From the NCBI RefSeq assembly GCF_051020975.1, contig NW_027478161.1, positions 1,674,001 through 1,738,000 on the forward strand: DNA of 64,000 bases. The letters are read 5' to 3'. The position numbers and the translations under genes are program-made. The notes below the pieces were generated by a model. That model was not told the DNA's origin. It saw only the letters and a list, made by a program, of their open reading frames with translations, and made no database searches. Source of the DNA: Osmia lignaria lignaria. Its lineage: Eukaryota > Arthropoda > Insecta > Hymenoptera > Megachilidae. Shown piece after piece: positions 49,171 to 61,132 of this stretch (position 1 is the first letter of the stretch; every line of letters starts with the position of its first letter).

Positions 49171-51474
49171 CTTCTTCTTGTTGTTCTTCTTCTGCACAGC
49201 TAAGCTGGAAGTGGCATTTGCAGCTCGCAATAGTGCAGAGCTTTCTCAAAGAAAGGGGCCACGGTGTTTCGGTATCTCTATTATGTTGGTGCGGCTTCGG
49301 AACTTTTAAGTATCTTGATATATCTCGAGAACTGCGCATCTGATCAAAAAATATCATAGAACATAAAAAGTAGAAAACTTAATTCTCTACAAAAAAGGTC
49401 TCTTAACATTTTGCCATAGCTCGCTTCGTTTCCGAGATATTTGCAGATTTATCTCAAGGGAAGGGGCCTAACGGACATATTTCGAGATATTTCTGCTTCT
49501 TGTTGTTCTTCTTCTGCACAGCTAAGCTGGAAGTGGCATTTGCAGCTCGCAATAGTGCAGAGTTATCTCAAAGAAAGGGGCCACGGTGTTTCTGTATCTC
49601 TATTATGTTGGTGCGGCTTCGGAACTTATAAATATCTTGATATATCTCGAGAACTACGCATCTGATCAAAAAATATCATAGAGCATAAAAAGTAGGAAAC
49701 TTAATTCTCTACAAAAAAGGTCTCTTAACATTTTGCCATAGCTCACTTCGTTTCCGAGATATTTGCACATTTATCTCAAGGGAAGGGGCCTAACGGACAT
49801 ATTTCGAGATATTTCTTCTTCTTGTTGTTCTTCTTCTGCACAGCTAAACTGGAAGTGGCATTTCCAGCTCGCAATAGTGCAGAGTTATCTCAAAGAGAGG
49901 GGCCACGGTGTTTCTGTATCTCTATTATGTTGGTGCGGCTTCGGAACTTTTAAATATCTTGATATATCTCGAGAACTACGCATCTGATCAAAAAATATCA
50001 TAGAAGATAAAAAGTAGGAAACTTAATTCTCTACAAAAAACGTCTCTTAACATTTTGCCATAGCTCGCTTCGTTTCCGAGATATTTGCAGATTTATCTCA
50101 AGGGAAGGGGCCTGACGGACATATTTCGAGATATTTCTTCTTCTTGTTGTTCTTCTTCTGCACAGCTAAGCTGGAAGTGGCATTTACAGCTCGCAATAGT
50201 GCAGTGTTATCTCAAAGAAAGGGGCCACGGTGTTTCTGTATCTCTATTATGTTGGTTGCGGCTTCGGAACTTTTAAATATCTTGATATATCTCGAGAACT
50301 ACGCATCTGATCAAAAAATATCATAGAACATAAAAAGTAGGAAACTTAATTCTCTACAAAAAAGGTCTCTTAACATTTTGCCATAGCTCGCTTCGTTTCC
50401 GAGATATTTGCACATTTATCTCAAGGGAAGGGGCCTAACGGACATATTTCGAGATATTTCTTCTTCTTGTTGTTCTTCTTCTGCACAGCTAAACTGGAAG
50501 TGGCATTTCCAGCTCGCAATAGTGCAGAGTTATCTCAAAGAAAGGGGCCACGGTGTTTCTGTATCTCTATTATGTTGGTGCGGCATCGGAACTTTTAAAT
50601 ATCTCGATATATCTCGAAAACTACGCTTCTGATCAAAAAATATCATAGAACATAAATTGTAGGAAACATAATTCTCTACAAAAAAGGTCTCTTAACATTT
50701 TGCCATAGCTCGCTTCGTTTCCGAGATATTTGCAGATATATCTCAAGGGAAGGGGCCTGACGGACATATTTCGAGATATTTCTTCTTCTTGTTGTTCTTC
50801 TTCTGCACAGCTAAGCTGGAAGTGGCATTTACAGCTCGCAATAGTGCAGAGTTATCTCAAAGAAAGGGGCCACGGTGTTTCTGTATCTCTATTATGTTGG
50901 TGCGGCTTCGGAACTTTTAAATATCTTGATATATCTCGAGAACTACGCATCTGATCAAAAAATATAATAGAACATAAAAAGTAGGAAACTTAATTCTCTA
51001 CAAAAAAGGTCTCTTAACATTTTGCCATAGCTCGCTTCGTTTCCGAGATATTTGCACATTTATCTCAAGGGAAGGGGCCTAACGGACATATTTCGAGATA
51101 TTTCTTCTTCTTGTTGTTCTTCTTCTGCACAGCTAAACTGGAAGTGGCATTTCCAGCTCGCAATAGTGCAGAGTTATCTCAAAGAAAGGGGCCACGGTGT
51201 TTCTGTATCTCTATTATGTTGGTGCGGCATCGGAACTTTTAAATATCTCGATATATCTCGAAAACTACGCTTCTAATCAAAAAATATCATAGAACATAAA
51301 TTGTAGGAAACATAATTCTCTACAAAAAAGGTCTCTTAACATTTTGCCATAGCTCGCTTCGTTTCCGAGATATTTGCAGATATATCTCAAGGGAAGGGGC
51401 CTGACGGACATATTTCGAGATATTTCTTCTTCTTGTTGTTCTTCTTCTGCACAGCTAAGCTGGAAGTGGCATTT
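49171..51474 (+). repeat. Block U, second unit
   Basis: This is a tandem copy of the previous seven monomers. I see about six differences, including CATAGCTCGC near 49,417 against CATACCTCGC, GGAACTTATAAATATC near 49,621 (TTTTAAATATC in the first), GCAGTGTTATC near 50,202, and CTTCTAATC near 51,271. The match ends at 51,475 (TTTCCAGCTC against TTTGCAGCTC). Confidence 0.9.
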
Positions 51475-54226
51475 CCAGCTCGCAATAGTGCAGAGTTATC
51501 TCAAAGAAAGGGGCCACGGTGTTTCTGTATCTCTATTATGTTGGTGCGGCTTCGGAACTTTTAAATATCTTGATATATCTCGAGAACTACGCATCTGATT
51601 AAAAAATATCATAGAACATAAAAAGTAGGAAACTTAATTCTCTACAAAAAAGGTCTCTTAACATTTTGCCATAGCTCTCTTCGTTTCCGAGATATTTCCA
51701 GATTTATCTCAAGGGAAGGGGCCTGACGGACATATTTCGAGATATTTCTTCTTCTTGTTGTTCTTCTTCTGCACAGCTACGCTGGAAGTGGCATTTGCAG
51801 CTCGCAATAGTGCAGAGTTATCTCAAAGAAAGGGGCCACGGTGTTTCTGTATCTCTATTATGTTGGTGCGGCTTCGGAACTTTTAAATATCTTGATATAT
51901 CTCGAGAACTACGCATCTGATCAAAAAATATCATAGAACATAAAAAGTAGGAAACTTAATTCTCTACAAAAAAGGTCTCTTAACATTTTGCCATAGCTCG
52001 CTTCGTTTCCGAGATATTTGCACATATATCTCAAGGGAAGGGGCCTAACGGACATATTTCGAGATATTTCTTCTTCTTGTTGTTCTTCTTCTGCACAGCT
52101 AAACTGGAAGTGGCATTTCCAGCTCGCAATAGTGCAGAGTTATCTCAAAGAGAGGGGCCACGGTGTTTCTGTATCTCTATTATGTTGGTGCGGCATCGGA
52201 ACTTTTAAATATCTTGATATATCTCGAGAACTACGCATCTGATCAAAAAATATCATAGAACATAAAAAGTAGGAAACTTAATTCTCTACAAAAAAGGTCT
52301 CTTAACATTTTGCCATAGCTCGCTTCGTTTCCGAGATATTTGCAGATTTATCTCAAGGGAAGGGGCCTAACGGACATATTTCGAGATATTTCTGCTTCTT
52401 GTTGTTCTTCTTCTGCACAGCTAAACTGGAAGTGGCATTTCCAGCTCGCACTAGTGCAGCGTTATCTCAAAGAAAGGGGCCACGGTGTTTCTGTATCTCC
52501 ATTATGTTGGTGCGGCTTCGGAACTTTTAAATATCTCGATATATCTCGAAAACTACGCATCTGATCAAAAAATATCATAGAACATAAAAAGTAGGAAACT
52601 TAATTCTCTACAAAAATGGTCTCTTAACATTTTGCCATAGCTCGCTTCGTTTCCGAGATATTTGCATATTTATCTCAAGGGAAGGGGCCTGACGGACATA
52701 TTTCGAGATATTTCTTCTTCTTGTTGTTCTTCTTCTGCACAGCTAAGCTGTAAGTGGCATTTGCGGCTCGCACTAGTGCAGAGTTATCTCAAAGAAAGGG
52801 GCCACGGTGTTTCTGTATCTCTATTATGTTGGTGCGGCTTCGGAACTTTTAAATATCTCGATATATCTCGAAAACTACGCTTCTGATCAAAAAATATCAT
52901 AGAACATGAAAAGTAGGAAACTTAATTCTCTACAAAAAAGGTCTCTTAACATTTTGCCATAGCTCTCTTCGTTTCCGAGATATTTGCACATTTATCTCAA
53001 GGGAAGGGGCCTAACGGACATATTTCGAGATATTTCTTCTTCTTGTTGTTCTTCTTCTGCACAGCTAAACTGGAAGTGGCATTTCCAGCTCGCAATAGTG
53101 CAGAGTTATCTCAAAGAGAGGGGCCACGGTGTTTCTGTATCTCTATTATGTTGGTGCGGCTTCGGAACTTTTAAATATCTTGATATATCTCGAGAACTAC
53201 GCATCTGATCAAAAAATATCATAGAAGATAAAAAGTAGGAAACCTAATTCTCTACAAAAAAGGTTTCTTAACATTTTGCCATAGCTCGCTTCGTTTCCGA
53301 GATATTTGCAGATTTATCTCAAGGGAAGGGGCCTGACGGACATATTTCGAGATATTTCTTCTTCTTGTTGTTCTTCTTCTGCACAGCTAAGCTGGAAGTG
53401 GTATTCGCGGTCGCACTAGTGCAGAGTTATCTCAAAGAAAGGGGCCACGGTGTTTCTGTATCTCTATTATGTTGGTGCGGCTTCGGAACTTTTAAATATC
53501 TCGATATATCTCGAAAACTACGCTTCTGATCAAAAAATATCATAGAACATAAAAAGTAGGAAACTTAATTCTCTACAAAAAAGGTCTCTCAACATTTTGC
53601 CATTGCTCGCTTCGTTTCCGAGATATTTGCAGATTTATCTCAAGGGAAGGGGCCTAACGGACATATTTCGAGATATTTCTTCTTCTTGTTGTTCTTCTTC
53701 TGCACAGCTAAGCTGGAAGTGGCATTTCAGCTCGCAATAGTGCAGAGTTATCTCAAAGAGAGGGGCCACGGTGATTCTGTATCTCTATTATGTTGGTGCG
53801 GCTTCGGAACTTTTAAATATCTCGATATATCTCGAAAGCTACGCTTCTGATCAAAAAATATCATAGAACATAAATTGTAGGAAACATAATTCTCTACAAA
53901 AAACGTCTCTTAACATTTTGCCATAGCTCGCTTCGTTTCCGAGATATTTGCAGATTCAGCTCAAAGGAACTGGCCTGACGGACATATTTCGAGATATTTC
54001 TTCTTCTTGTTGTTCTTCTTCTGCACAGCTAAGCTGGAAGTGGCATTTACAGCTCGCAATCGTGCAGAGTTATCTCAAAGAGAGGGGCCACGGTGTTTCT
54101 GTATCTCTATTATGTTGGTGCGGCTTCGGAACTTTTAAATATCTCGATATATCTCGAAAACTACGCTTCTGATCAAAAAATATCATAGAACATAAATTGT
54201 AGGAAACATAATTCTCTACAAAAAAC
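50365..54226 (+). repeat. Block V, full twelve-monomer unit (3,862 bp)
   Basis: This unit overlaps the end of block U and is followed by a shortened copy of itself. It has three parts: X (about 50,365-52,340, six monomers), Y (about 52,340-53,265, three monomers including a GCATATTTATC copy with CTAAGCTGTAAGTGG), and Z (about 53,266-54,226, three monomers). Two adjacent Z monomers each lack one base: GTATTCGCGGTCGC near 53,404-53,417 and GCATTTCAGCTCGC near 53,722-53,735. That is why the unit is 3,862 rather than 3,864 bp. Confidence 0.87.
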
Positions 54227-57170
54227 GTCTCTTAACATTTTGCCATAGCTCGCTTCGTTTCCGAGATATTTGCACATTTATCTCAAGGGAAGGGGCCTAA
54301 CGGACATATTTCGAGATATTTCTTCTTCTTGTTGTTCTTCTTCTGCACAGCTAAACTGGAAGTGGCATTTCCAGCTCGCAATAGTGCAGAGTTATCTCAA
54401 AGAAAGGGGCCACGGTGTTTCTGTATCTCTATTATGTTGGTGCGGCATCGGAACTTTTAAATATCTCGATATATCTCGAAAACTACGCTTCTGATCAAAA
54501 AATATCATAGAACATAAATTGTAGGAAACATAATTCTCTACAAAAAAGGTCTCTTAACATTTTGCCATAGCTCGCTTCGTTTCCGAGATATTTGCAGATA
54601 TATCTCAAGGGAAGGGGCCTGACGGACATATTTCGAGATATTTCTTCTTCTTGTTGTTCTTCTTCTGCACAGCTAAGCTGGAAGTGGCATTTACAGCTCG
54701 CAATAGTGCAGAGTTATCTCAAAGAAAGGGGCCACGGTGTTTCTGTATCTCTATTATGTTGGTGCGGCTTCGGAACTTTTAAATATCTTGATATATCTCG
54801 AGAACTACGCATCTGATCAAAAAATATAATAGAACATAAAAAGTAGGAAACTTAATTCTCTACAAAAAAGGTCTCTTAACATTTTGCCATAGCTCGCTTC
54901 GTTTCCGAGATATTTGCACATTTATCTCAAGGGAAGGGGCCTAACGGACATATTTCGAGATATTTCTTCTTCTTGTTGTTCTTCTTCTGCACAGCTAAAC
55001 TGGAAGTGGCATTTCCAGCTCGCAATAGTGCAGAGTTATCTCAAAGAAAGGGGCCACGGTGTTTCTGTATCTCTATTATGTTGGTGCGGCATCGGAACTT
55101 TTAAATATCTCGATATATCTCGAAAACTACGCTTCTGATCAAAAAATATCATAGAACATAAATTGTAGGAAACATAATTCTCTACAAAAAAGGTCTCTTA
55201 ACATTTTGCCATAGCTCGCTTCGTTTCCGAGATATTTGCAGATATATCTCAAGGGAAGGGGCCTGACGGACATATTTCGAGATATTTCTTCTTCTTGTTG
55301 TTCTTCTTCTGCACAGCTAAGCTGGAAGTGGCATTTCCAGCTCGCAATAGTGCAGAGTTATCTCAAAGAAAGGGGCCACGGTGTTTCTGTATCTCTATTA
55401 TGTTGGTGCGGCTTCGGAACTTTTAAATATCTTGATATATCTCGAGAACTACGCATCTGATTAAAAAATATCATAGAACATAAAAAGTAGGAAACTTAAT
55501 TCTCTACAAAAAAGGTCTCTTAACATTTTGCCATAGCTCTCTTCGTTTCCGAGATATTTCCAGATTTATCTCAAGGGAAGGGGCCTGACGGACATATTTC
55601 GAGATATTTCTTCTTCTTGTTGTTCTTCTTCTGCACAGCTACGCTGGAAGTGGCATTTGCAGCTCGCAATAGTGCAGAGTTATCTCAAAGAAAGGGGCCA
55701 CGGTGTTTCTGTATCTCTATTATGTTGGTGCGGCTTCGGAACTTTTAAATATCTTGATATATCTCGAGAACTACGCATCTGATCAAAAAATATCATAGAA
55801 CATAAAAAGTAGGAAACTTAATTCTCTACAAAAAAGGTCTCTTAACATTTTGCCATAGCTCGCTTCGTTTCCGAGATATTTGCACATATATCTCAAGGGA
55901 AGGGGCCTAACGGACATATTTCGAGATATTTCTTCTTCTTGTTGTTCTTCTTCTGCACAGCTAAACTGGAAGTGGCATTTCCAGCTCGCAATAGTGCAGA
56001 GTTATCTCAAAGAGAGGGGCCACGGTGTTTCTGTATCTCTATTATGTTGGTGCGGCATCGGAACTTTTAAATATCTTGATATATCTCGAGAACTACGCAT
56101 CTGATCAAAAAATATCATAGAACATAAAAAGTAGGAAACTTAATTCTCTACAAAAAAGGTCTCTTAACATTTTGCCATAGCTCGCTTCGTTTCCGAGATA
56201 TTTGCAGATTTATCTCAAGGGAAGGGGCCTGACGGACATATTTCGAGATATTTCTTCTTCTTGTTGTTCTTCTTCTGCACAGCTAAGCTGGAAGTGGTAT
56301 TCGCGGTCGCACTAGTGCAGAGTTATCTCAAAGAAAGGGGCCACGGTGTTTCTGTATCTCTATTATGTTGGTGCGGCTTCGGAACTTTTAAATATCTCGA
56401 TATATCTCGAAAACTACGCTTCTGATCAAAAAATATCATAGAACATAAAAAGTAGGAAACTTAATTCTCTACAAAAAAGGTCTCTCAACATTTTGCCATT
56501 GCTCGCTTCGTTTCCGAGATATTTGCAGATTTATCTCAAGGGAAGGGGCCTAACGGACATATTTCGAGATATTTCTTCTTCTTGTTGTTCTTCTTCTGCA
56601 CAGCTAAGCTGGAAGTGGCATTTCAGCTCGCAATAGTGCAGAGTTATCTCAAAGAGAGGGGCCACGGTGATTCTGTATCTCTATTATGTTGGTGCGGCTT
56701 CGGAACTTTTAAATATCTCGATATATCTCGAAAGCTACGCTTCTGATCAAAAAATATCATAGAACATAAATTGTAGGAAACATAATTCTCTACAAAAAAC
56801 GTCTCTTAACATTTTGCCATAGCTCGCTTCGTTTCCGAGATATTTGCAGATTCAGCTCAAAGGAACTGGCCTGACGGACATATTTCGAGATATTTCTTCT
56901 TCTTGTTGTTCTTCTTCTGCACAGCTAAGCTGGAAGTGGCATTTACAGCTCGCAATCGTGCAGAGTTATCTCAAAGAGAGGGGCCACGGTGTTTCTGTAT
57001 CTCTATTATGTTGGTGCGGCTTCGGAACTTTTAAATATCTCGATATATCTCGAAAACTACGCTTCTGATCAAAAAATATCATAGAACATAAATTGTAGGA
57101 AACATAATTCTCTACAAAAAACGTCTCTTAACATTTTGCCATAGCTCGCTTCGTTTCCGAGATATTTGCA
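54227..57170 (+). repeat. Block V, second unit lacking three internal monomers
   Basis: 54,227 to about 56,200 matches part X at an offset of 3,862 bp. From 56,162 to 57,170 the match is to part Z at an offset of 2,896 bp. The change of offset, 966 bp, is exactly three monomers, so part Y is missing. The switch lies in sequence common to both, between 56,162 and 56,230. The two 1-bp deletions of Z are present again near 56,307 and 56,624, which shows they were copied rather than arising twice. Only one difference was noticed in X (CTTCTGATC near 55,133 against CTTCTAATC). Confidence 0.87.
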
Positions 57171-60100
57171 GATTTATCTCAAGGGAAGGGGCCTAACGGA
57201 CATATTTCGAGATATTTCTGCTTCTTGTTGTTCTTCTTCTGCACAGCTAAGCTGGAAGTGGCATTTGCAGCTCGCAATAGTGCAGAGTTATCTCAAAGAA
57301 AGGGGCCACGGTGTTTCTGTATCTCTATTATGTTGGTGCGGCTTCGGAACTTTTAAATATCTCGATATATCTCGAAAACTACGCTTCTGATCAAAAAATA
57401 TCATAGAACATAAATTGTAGGAAACATAATTCTCTACAAAAAAGGTCTGTTAACATTTTGCCATAGCTCTCTTCGTTTCCGAGATATTTGCAGATTTATC
57501 TCAAGGGAAGGGGCCTGACGGACATATTTCGAGATATTTCTTCTTCTTGTTGTTCTTCTTCTGCACAGCTAAGCTGGAAGTGGCATTTGCAGCTCGCAAT
57601 AGTGCAGAGTTATCTCAAAGAAAGGGGCCACGGTGTTTCTGTATCTCTATTATGTTGGTGCGGCATCGGAACTTTTAAATATCTTGATATATCTCGAGAA
57701 CTACGCATCTGATCAAAAAATATCATAGAACATAAAAAGTAGGAAACTTAATTCTCTACAAAAAAGGTCTCTTAACATTTTGCCATAGCTCGCTTCGTTT
57801 CCGACATATTTGCAGATATATCTCAAGGGAAGGGGCCTGACGGACATATTTCGAGATATTTCTTCTTCTTGTTGTTCTTCTTCTGCACAGCTAAGCTGGA
57901 AGTGGCATTTGCAGCTCGCACTATTGCAGAGTTATCTCAAAGAAAGGGGCCACGGTGTTTCTGTATCTCTATTATGTTGGTGCGGCTTCGGAACTTTTAA
58001 ATATCTTGATATATCTCGAGAACTACGCATCTGATCAAAAAATATCATAGAACATCAAAAGTAGGAAACTTAATTCTCTACAAAAAAGGTCTCTTAACAT
58101 TTTGCCATAGCTCGCTTCGTTTCCGAGATATTTGCAGATTTATCTCAAGGGAAGGGGCCTGACGGACATATTTCGAGATGTTTCTTCTTCTTGTTGTTCT
58201 TCTTCTGCACAGCTAAGCTGGAAGTGGCATTTGCGGCTCGCACTAGTGCAGAGTTATCTCAAAGAAAGGGGCCACGGTGTTTCTGTATCTCTATTATGTT
58301 GGTGCGGCTTCGGAACTTTTAAATATCTCGATATATCTCGAAAACTACGCTTCTGATCAAAAAATATCATAGAACATAAATTGTAGGAAACATAATTCTC
58401 TACAAAAAACGTCTCTTAACATTTTGCCATAGCTCGCTTCGTTTCCGAGATATTTGCAGATTCAGCTCAAAGGAACTGGCCTGACGGACATATTTCGAGA
58501 TATTTCTTCTTCTTGTTGTTCTTCCTCTGCACAGCTAAGCTGGAAGTGGCATTTGCAGCTCGCAATAGTGCAGAGTAATCTCAAAGAAAGGGGCCACGGT
58601 GTTTCTGTATCTCTATTATGTTGGTGCGGCTTCGGAACTTTTAAATATCTCGATATATCTCGAAAACTACGCTTCTGATCAAAAAATATCATAGAACATA
58701 AATTGTAGGAAACATGATTCTCTACAAAAAAGGTCTCTTAACATTTTGCCATAGCTCGCTTCGTGTCCGAGATATTTGCAGATTTATCTCAAGGGAAGGG
58801 GCCTAACGGACATATTTCGAGATATTTCTTCTTCTTGTTGTTCTTCTTCTGCACAGCTAAGCTGGAAGTGGCATTTGCAGCTCGCAATAGTGCAGAGTTA
58901 TCTCAAAGAAAGGGGCCACGGTGTTTCTGTATCTCTATTATGTTGGTGCGGCTTCGGAACTTTTAAATATCTTGATATATCTCGAGAACTGCGCATCTGA
59001 TCAAAAAATATCATAGAACATAAAAAGTAGGAAACTTAATTCTCTACAAAAAAGGTCTCTTAACATTTTGCCATAGCTCTCTTCGTTTCCGAGATATTTC
59101 CAGATTTATCTCAAGGGAAGGGGCCTGACGGACATATTTCGGGATATTTCTTCTTCTTGTTGTTCTTCTTCTGCACAGCTACGCTGGAAGTGGCATTTGC
59201 AGCTCGCAATAGTGCAGAGTTATCTCAAAGAAAGGGGCCACGGTGTTTCTGTATCTCTATTATGTTGGTGCGGCTTCGGAACTTTTAAATATCTTGATAT
59301 ATCTCGAGAACTACGCATCTGATCAAAAAATATCATAGAAGATAAAAAGTAGGAAACTTAATTCTCTACAAAAAAGGTCTCTTAACATTTTGCCATAGCT
59401 CGCTTCGTTTCCGAGATATTTGCAGATTTATCTCAAGGGAAGGGGCCTGACGGACATATTTCGAGATATTTCTTCTTCTTGTTGTTCTTCTTCTGCACAG
59501 CTAAGCTGGAAGTGGCATTTACAGCTCGCAATAGTGCAGAGTTATCTCAAAGAAAGGGGCCACGGTGTTTCTGTATCTCTATTATGTTGGTTGCGGCTTC
59601 GGAACTTTTAAATATCTTGATATATCTCGAGAACTACGCATCTGATCAAAAAATATCATAGAAGATAAAAAGTAGGAAACTTAATTCTCTACAAAAAAGG
59701 TCTCTTAACATTTTGCCATAGCTCGCTTCGTTTCCGAGATATTTGCATATTTATCTCAAGGGAAGGGGCCTGACGGACATATTTCGAGATATTTCTTCTT
59801 CTTGTTGTTCTTCTTCTGCACAGCTAAGCTGGAAGTGGCATTTACAGCTCGCAATAGTGCAGAGTTATATCAAAGAAAGGGGCCACGGTGTTTCTGTATC
59901 TCTATTATGTTGGTGCGGCTTCGGAACTTTTAAATATCTTGATATATCTCGAGAACTACGCATCTGATCAAAAAATATCATAGAACATGAAAAGTAGGAA
60001 ACTTAATTCTCTACAAAAAAGGTCTCTTAACATTTTGCCATAGCTCTCTTCGTTTCCGAGATATTTGCAGATTTATCTCAAGGGAAGGGGCCTGACGGAC

Positions 60101-61132
60101 ATATTTCGCGATATTTCTTCTTCTTGTTGTTCTTCTTCTGCACAGCTAAGCTGGAAGTGGCATTTGCAGCTCGCAATAGTGCAGAGTTATCTCAAAGAAA
60201 GGGGCCACGGTGTTTCTGTATCTCTATTATGTTGGTGCGGCTTCGGAACTTTTAAATATCTTGATATATCTCGAGAACTACGCATCTGATCAAAAAATAT
60301 CATAGAACATAAAAAGTAGGAAACTTAATTCTCTACAAAAAAGGTCTCTTAACATTTTGCCATAGCTCGCTTCGTTTCCGAGATATTTGCACATCTATCT
60401 CAAGGGAAGGGGCCTAACGGACATATTTCGAGATATTTCTTCTTCTTGTTGTTCTTCTTCTGCACAGCTAAACTGGAAGTGGCATTTCCAGCTCGCAATA
60501 GTGCAGAGTTATCTCAAAGAGAGGGGCCACGGTGTTTCTGTATCTCTATTATGTTGGTGCGGCTTCGGAACTTTTAAATATCTTGATATATCTCGAGAAC
60601 TACGCATCTGATCAAAAAATATCATAGAAGATAAAAAGTAGGAAACCTAATTCTCTACAAAAAAGGTCTCTTAACATTTTGCCATAGCTCGCTTCGTTTC
60701 CGAGATATTTGCAGATTTATCTCAAGGGAAGGGGCCTGACGGACATATTTCGAGATATTTCTTCTTCTTGTTGTTCTTCTTCTGCACAGCTAAGCTGGAA
60801 GTGGCATTTACAGCTCGCAACAGTGCAGAGTTATCTCAAAGAGAGGGGCCACGGTGTTTCTGTATCTCTATTATGTTGGCGCGGCTTCGGAACTTTTAAA
60901 TATCTTGATATATCTCGAGAACTACGCATCTGATCAAAAAATATTATAGAGCATAAAAAGTAGGAAACTTAATTCTCTACAAAAAAGGTCTCTTAACATT
61001 TTGCCATAGCTCGCTTCGTTTCCGAGATATTTGCAGATTTATCTCAAGGGAAGGGGCCTAACGGACATATTTCGAGATATTTCTGCTTCTTGTTGTTCTT
61101 CTTCTGCACAGCTAAACTGGAAGTGGCATTTC
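56946..61132 (+). repeat. Block W, first unit of a thirteen-monomer tandem duplication
   Basis: This unit of 4,187 bp (thirteen monomers plus 1 bp) begins again at 61,133. Private markers are AAGGTCTGTTAAC, TTTCCGACATATTTG, GCACTATTGCAG, AACATCAAAAGTAGG, TTCGAGATGTTTC, GAGTAATCTCAAAG, AACATGATTCTC, CTTCGTGTCCGAG, GATATTTCCAGATTT with TTTCGGGATATTTC and CAGCTACGCTGG, and the inserted base in TATGTTGGTTGCGG near 59,585. All that fall inside the visible second unit recur exactly 4,187 bp later. Confidence 0.9.

Noticed and set aside
49022..49357. Minus-strand open frame of 111 codons, and similar 60-76-codon frames elsewhere
   Set aside because: It runs across a monomer junction in the same repeat. 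Its greater length depends on a chance lack of stops in that linker, and no other copy keeps it at that length.
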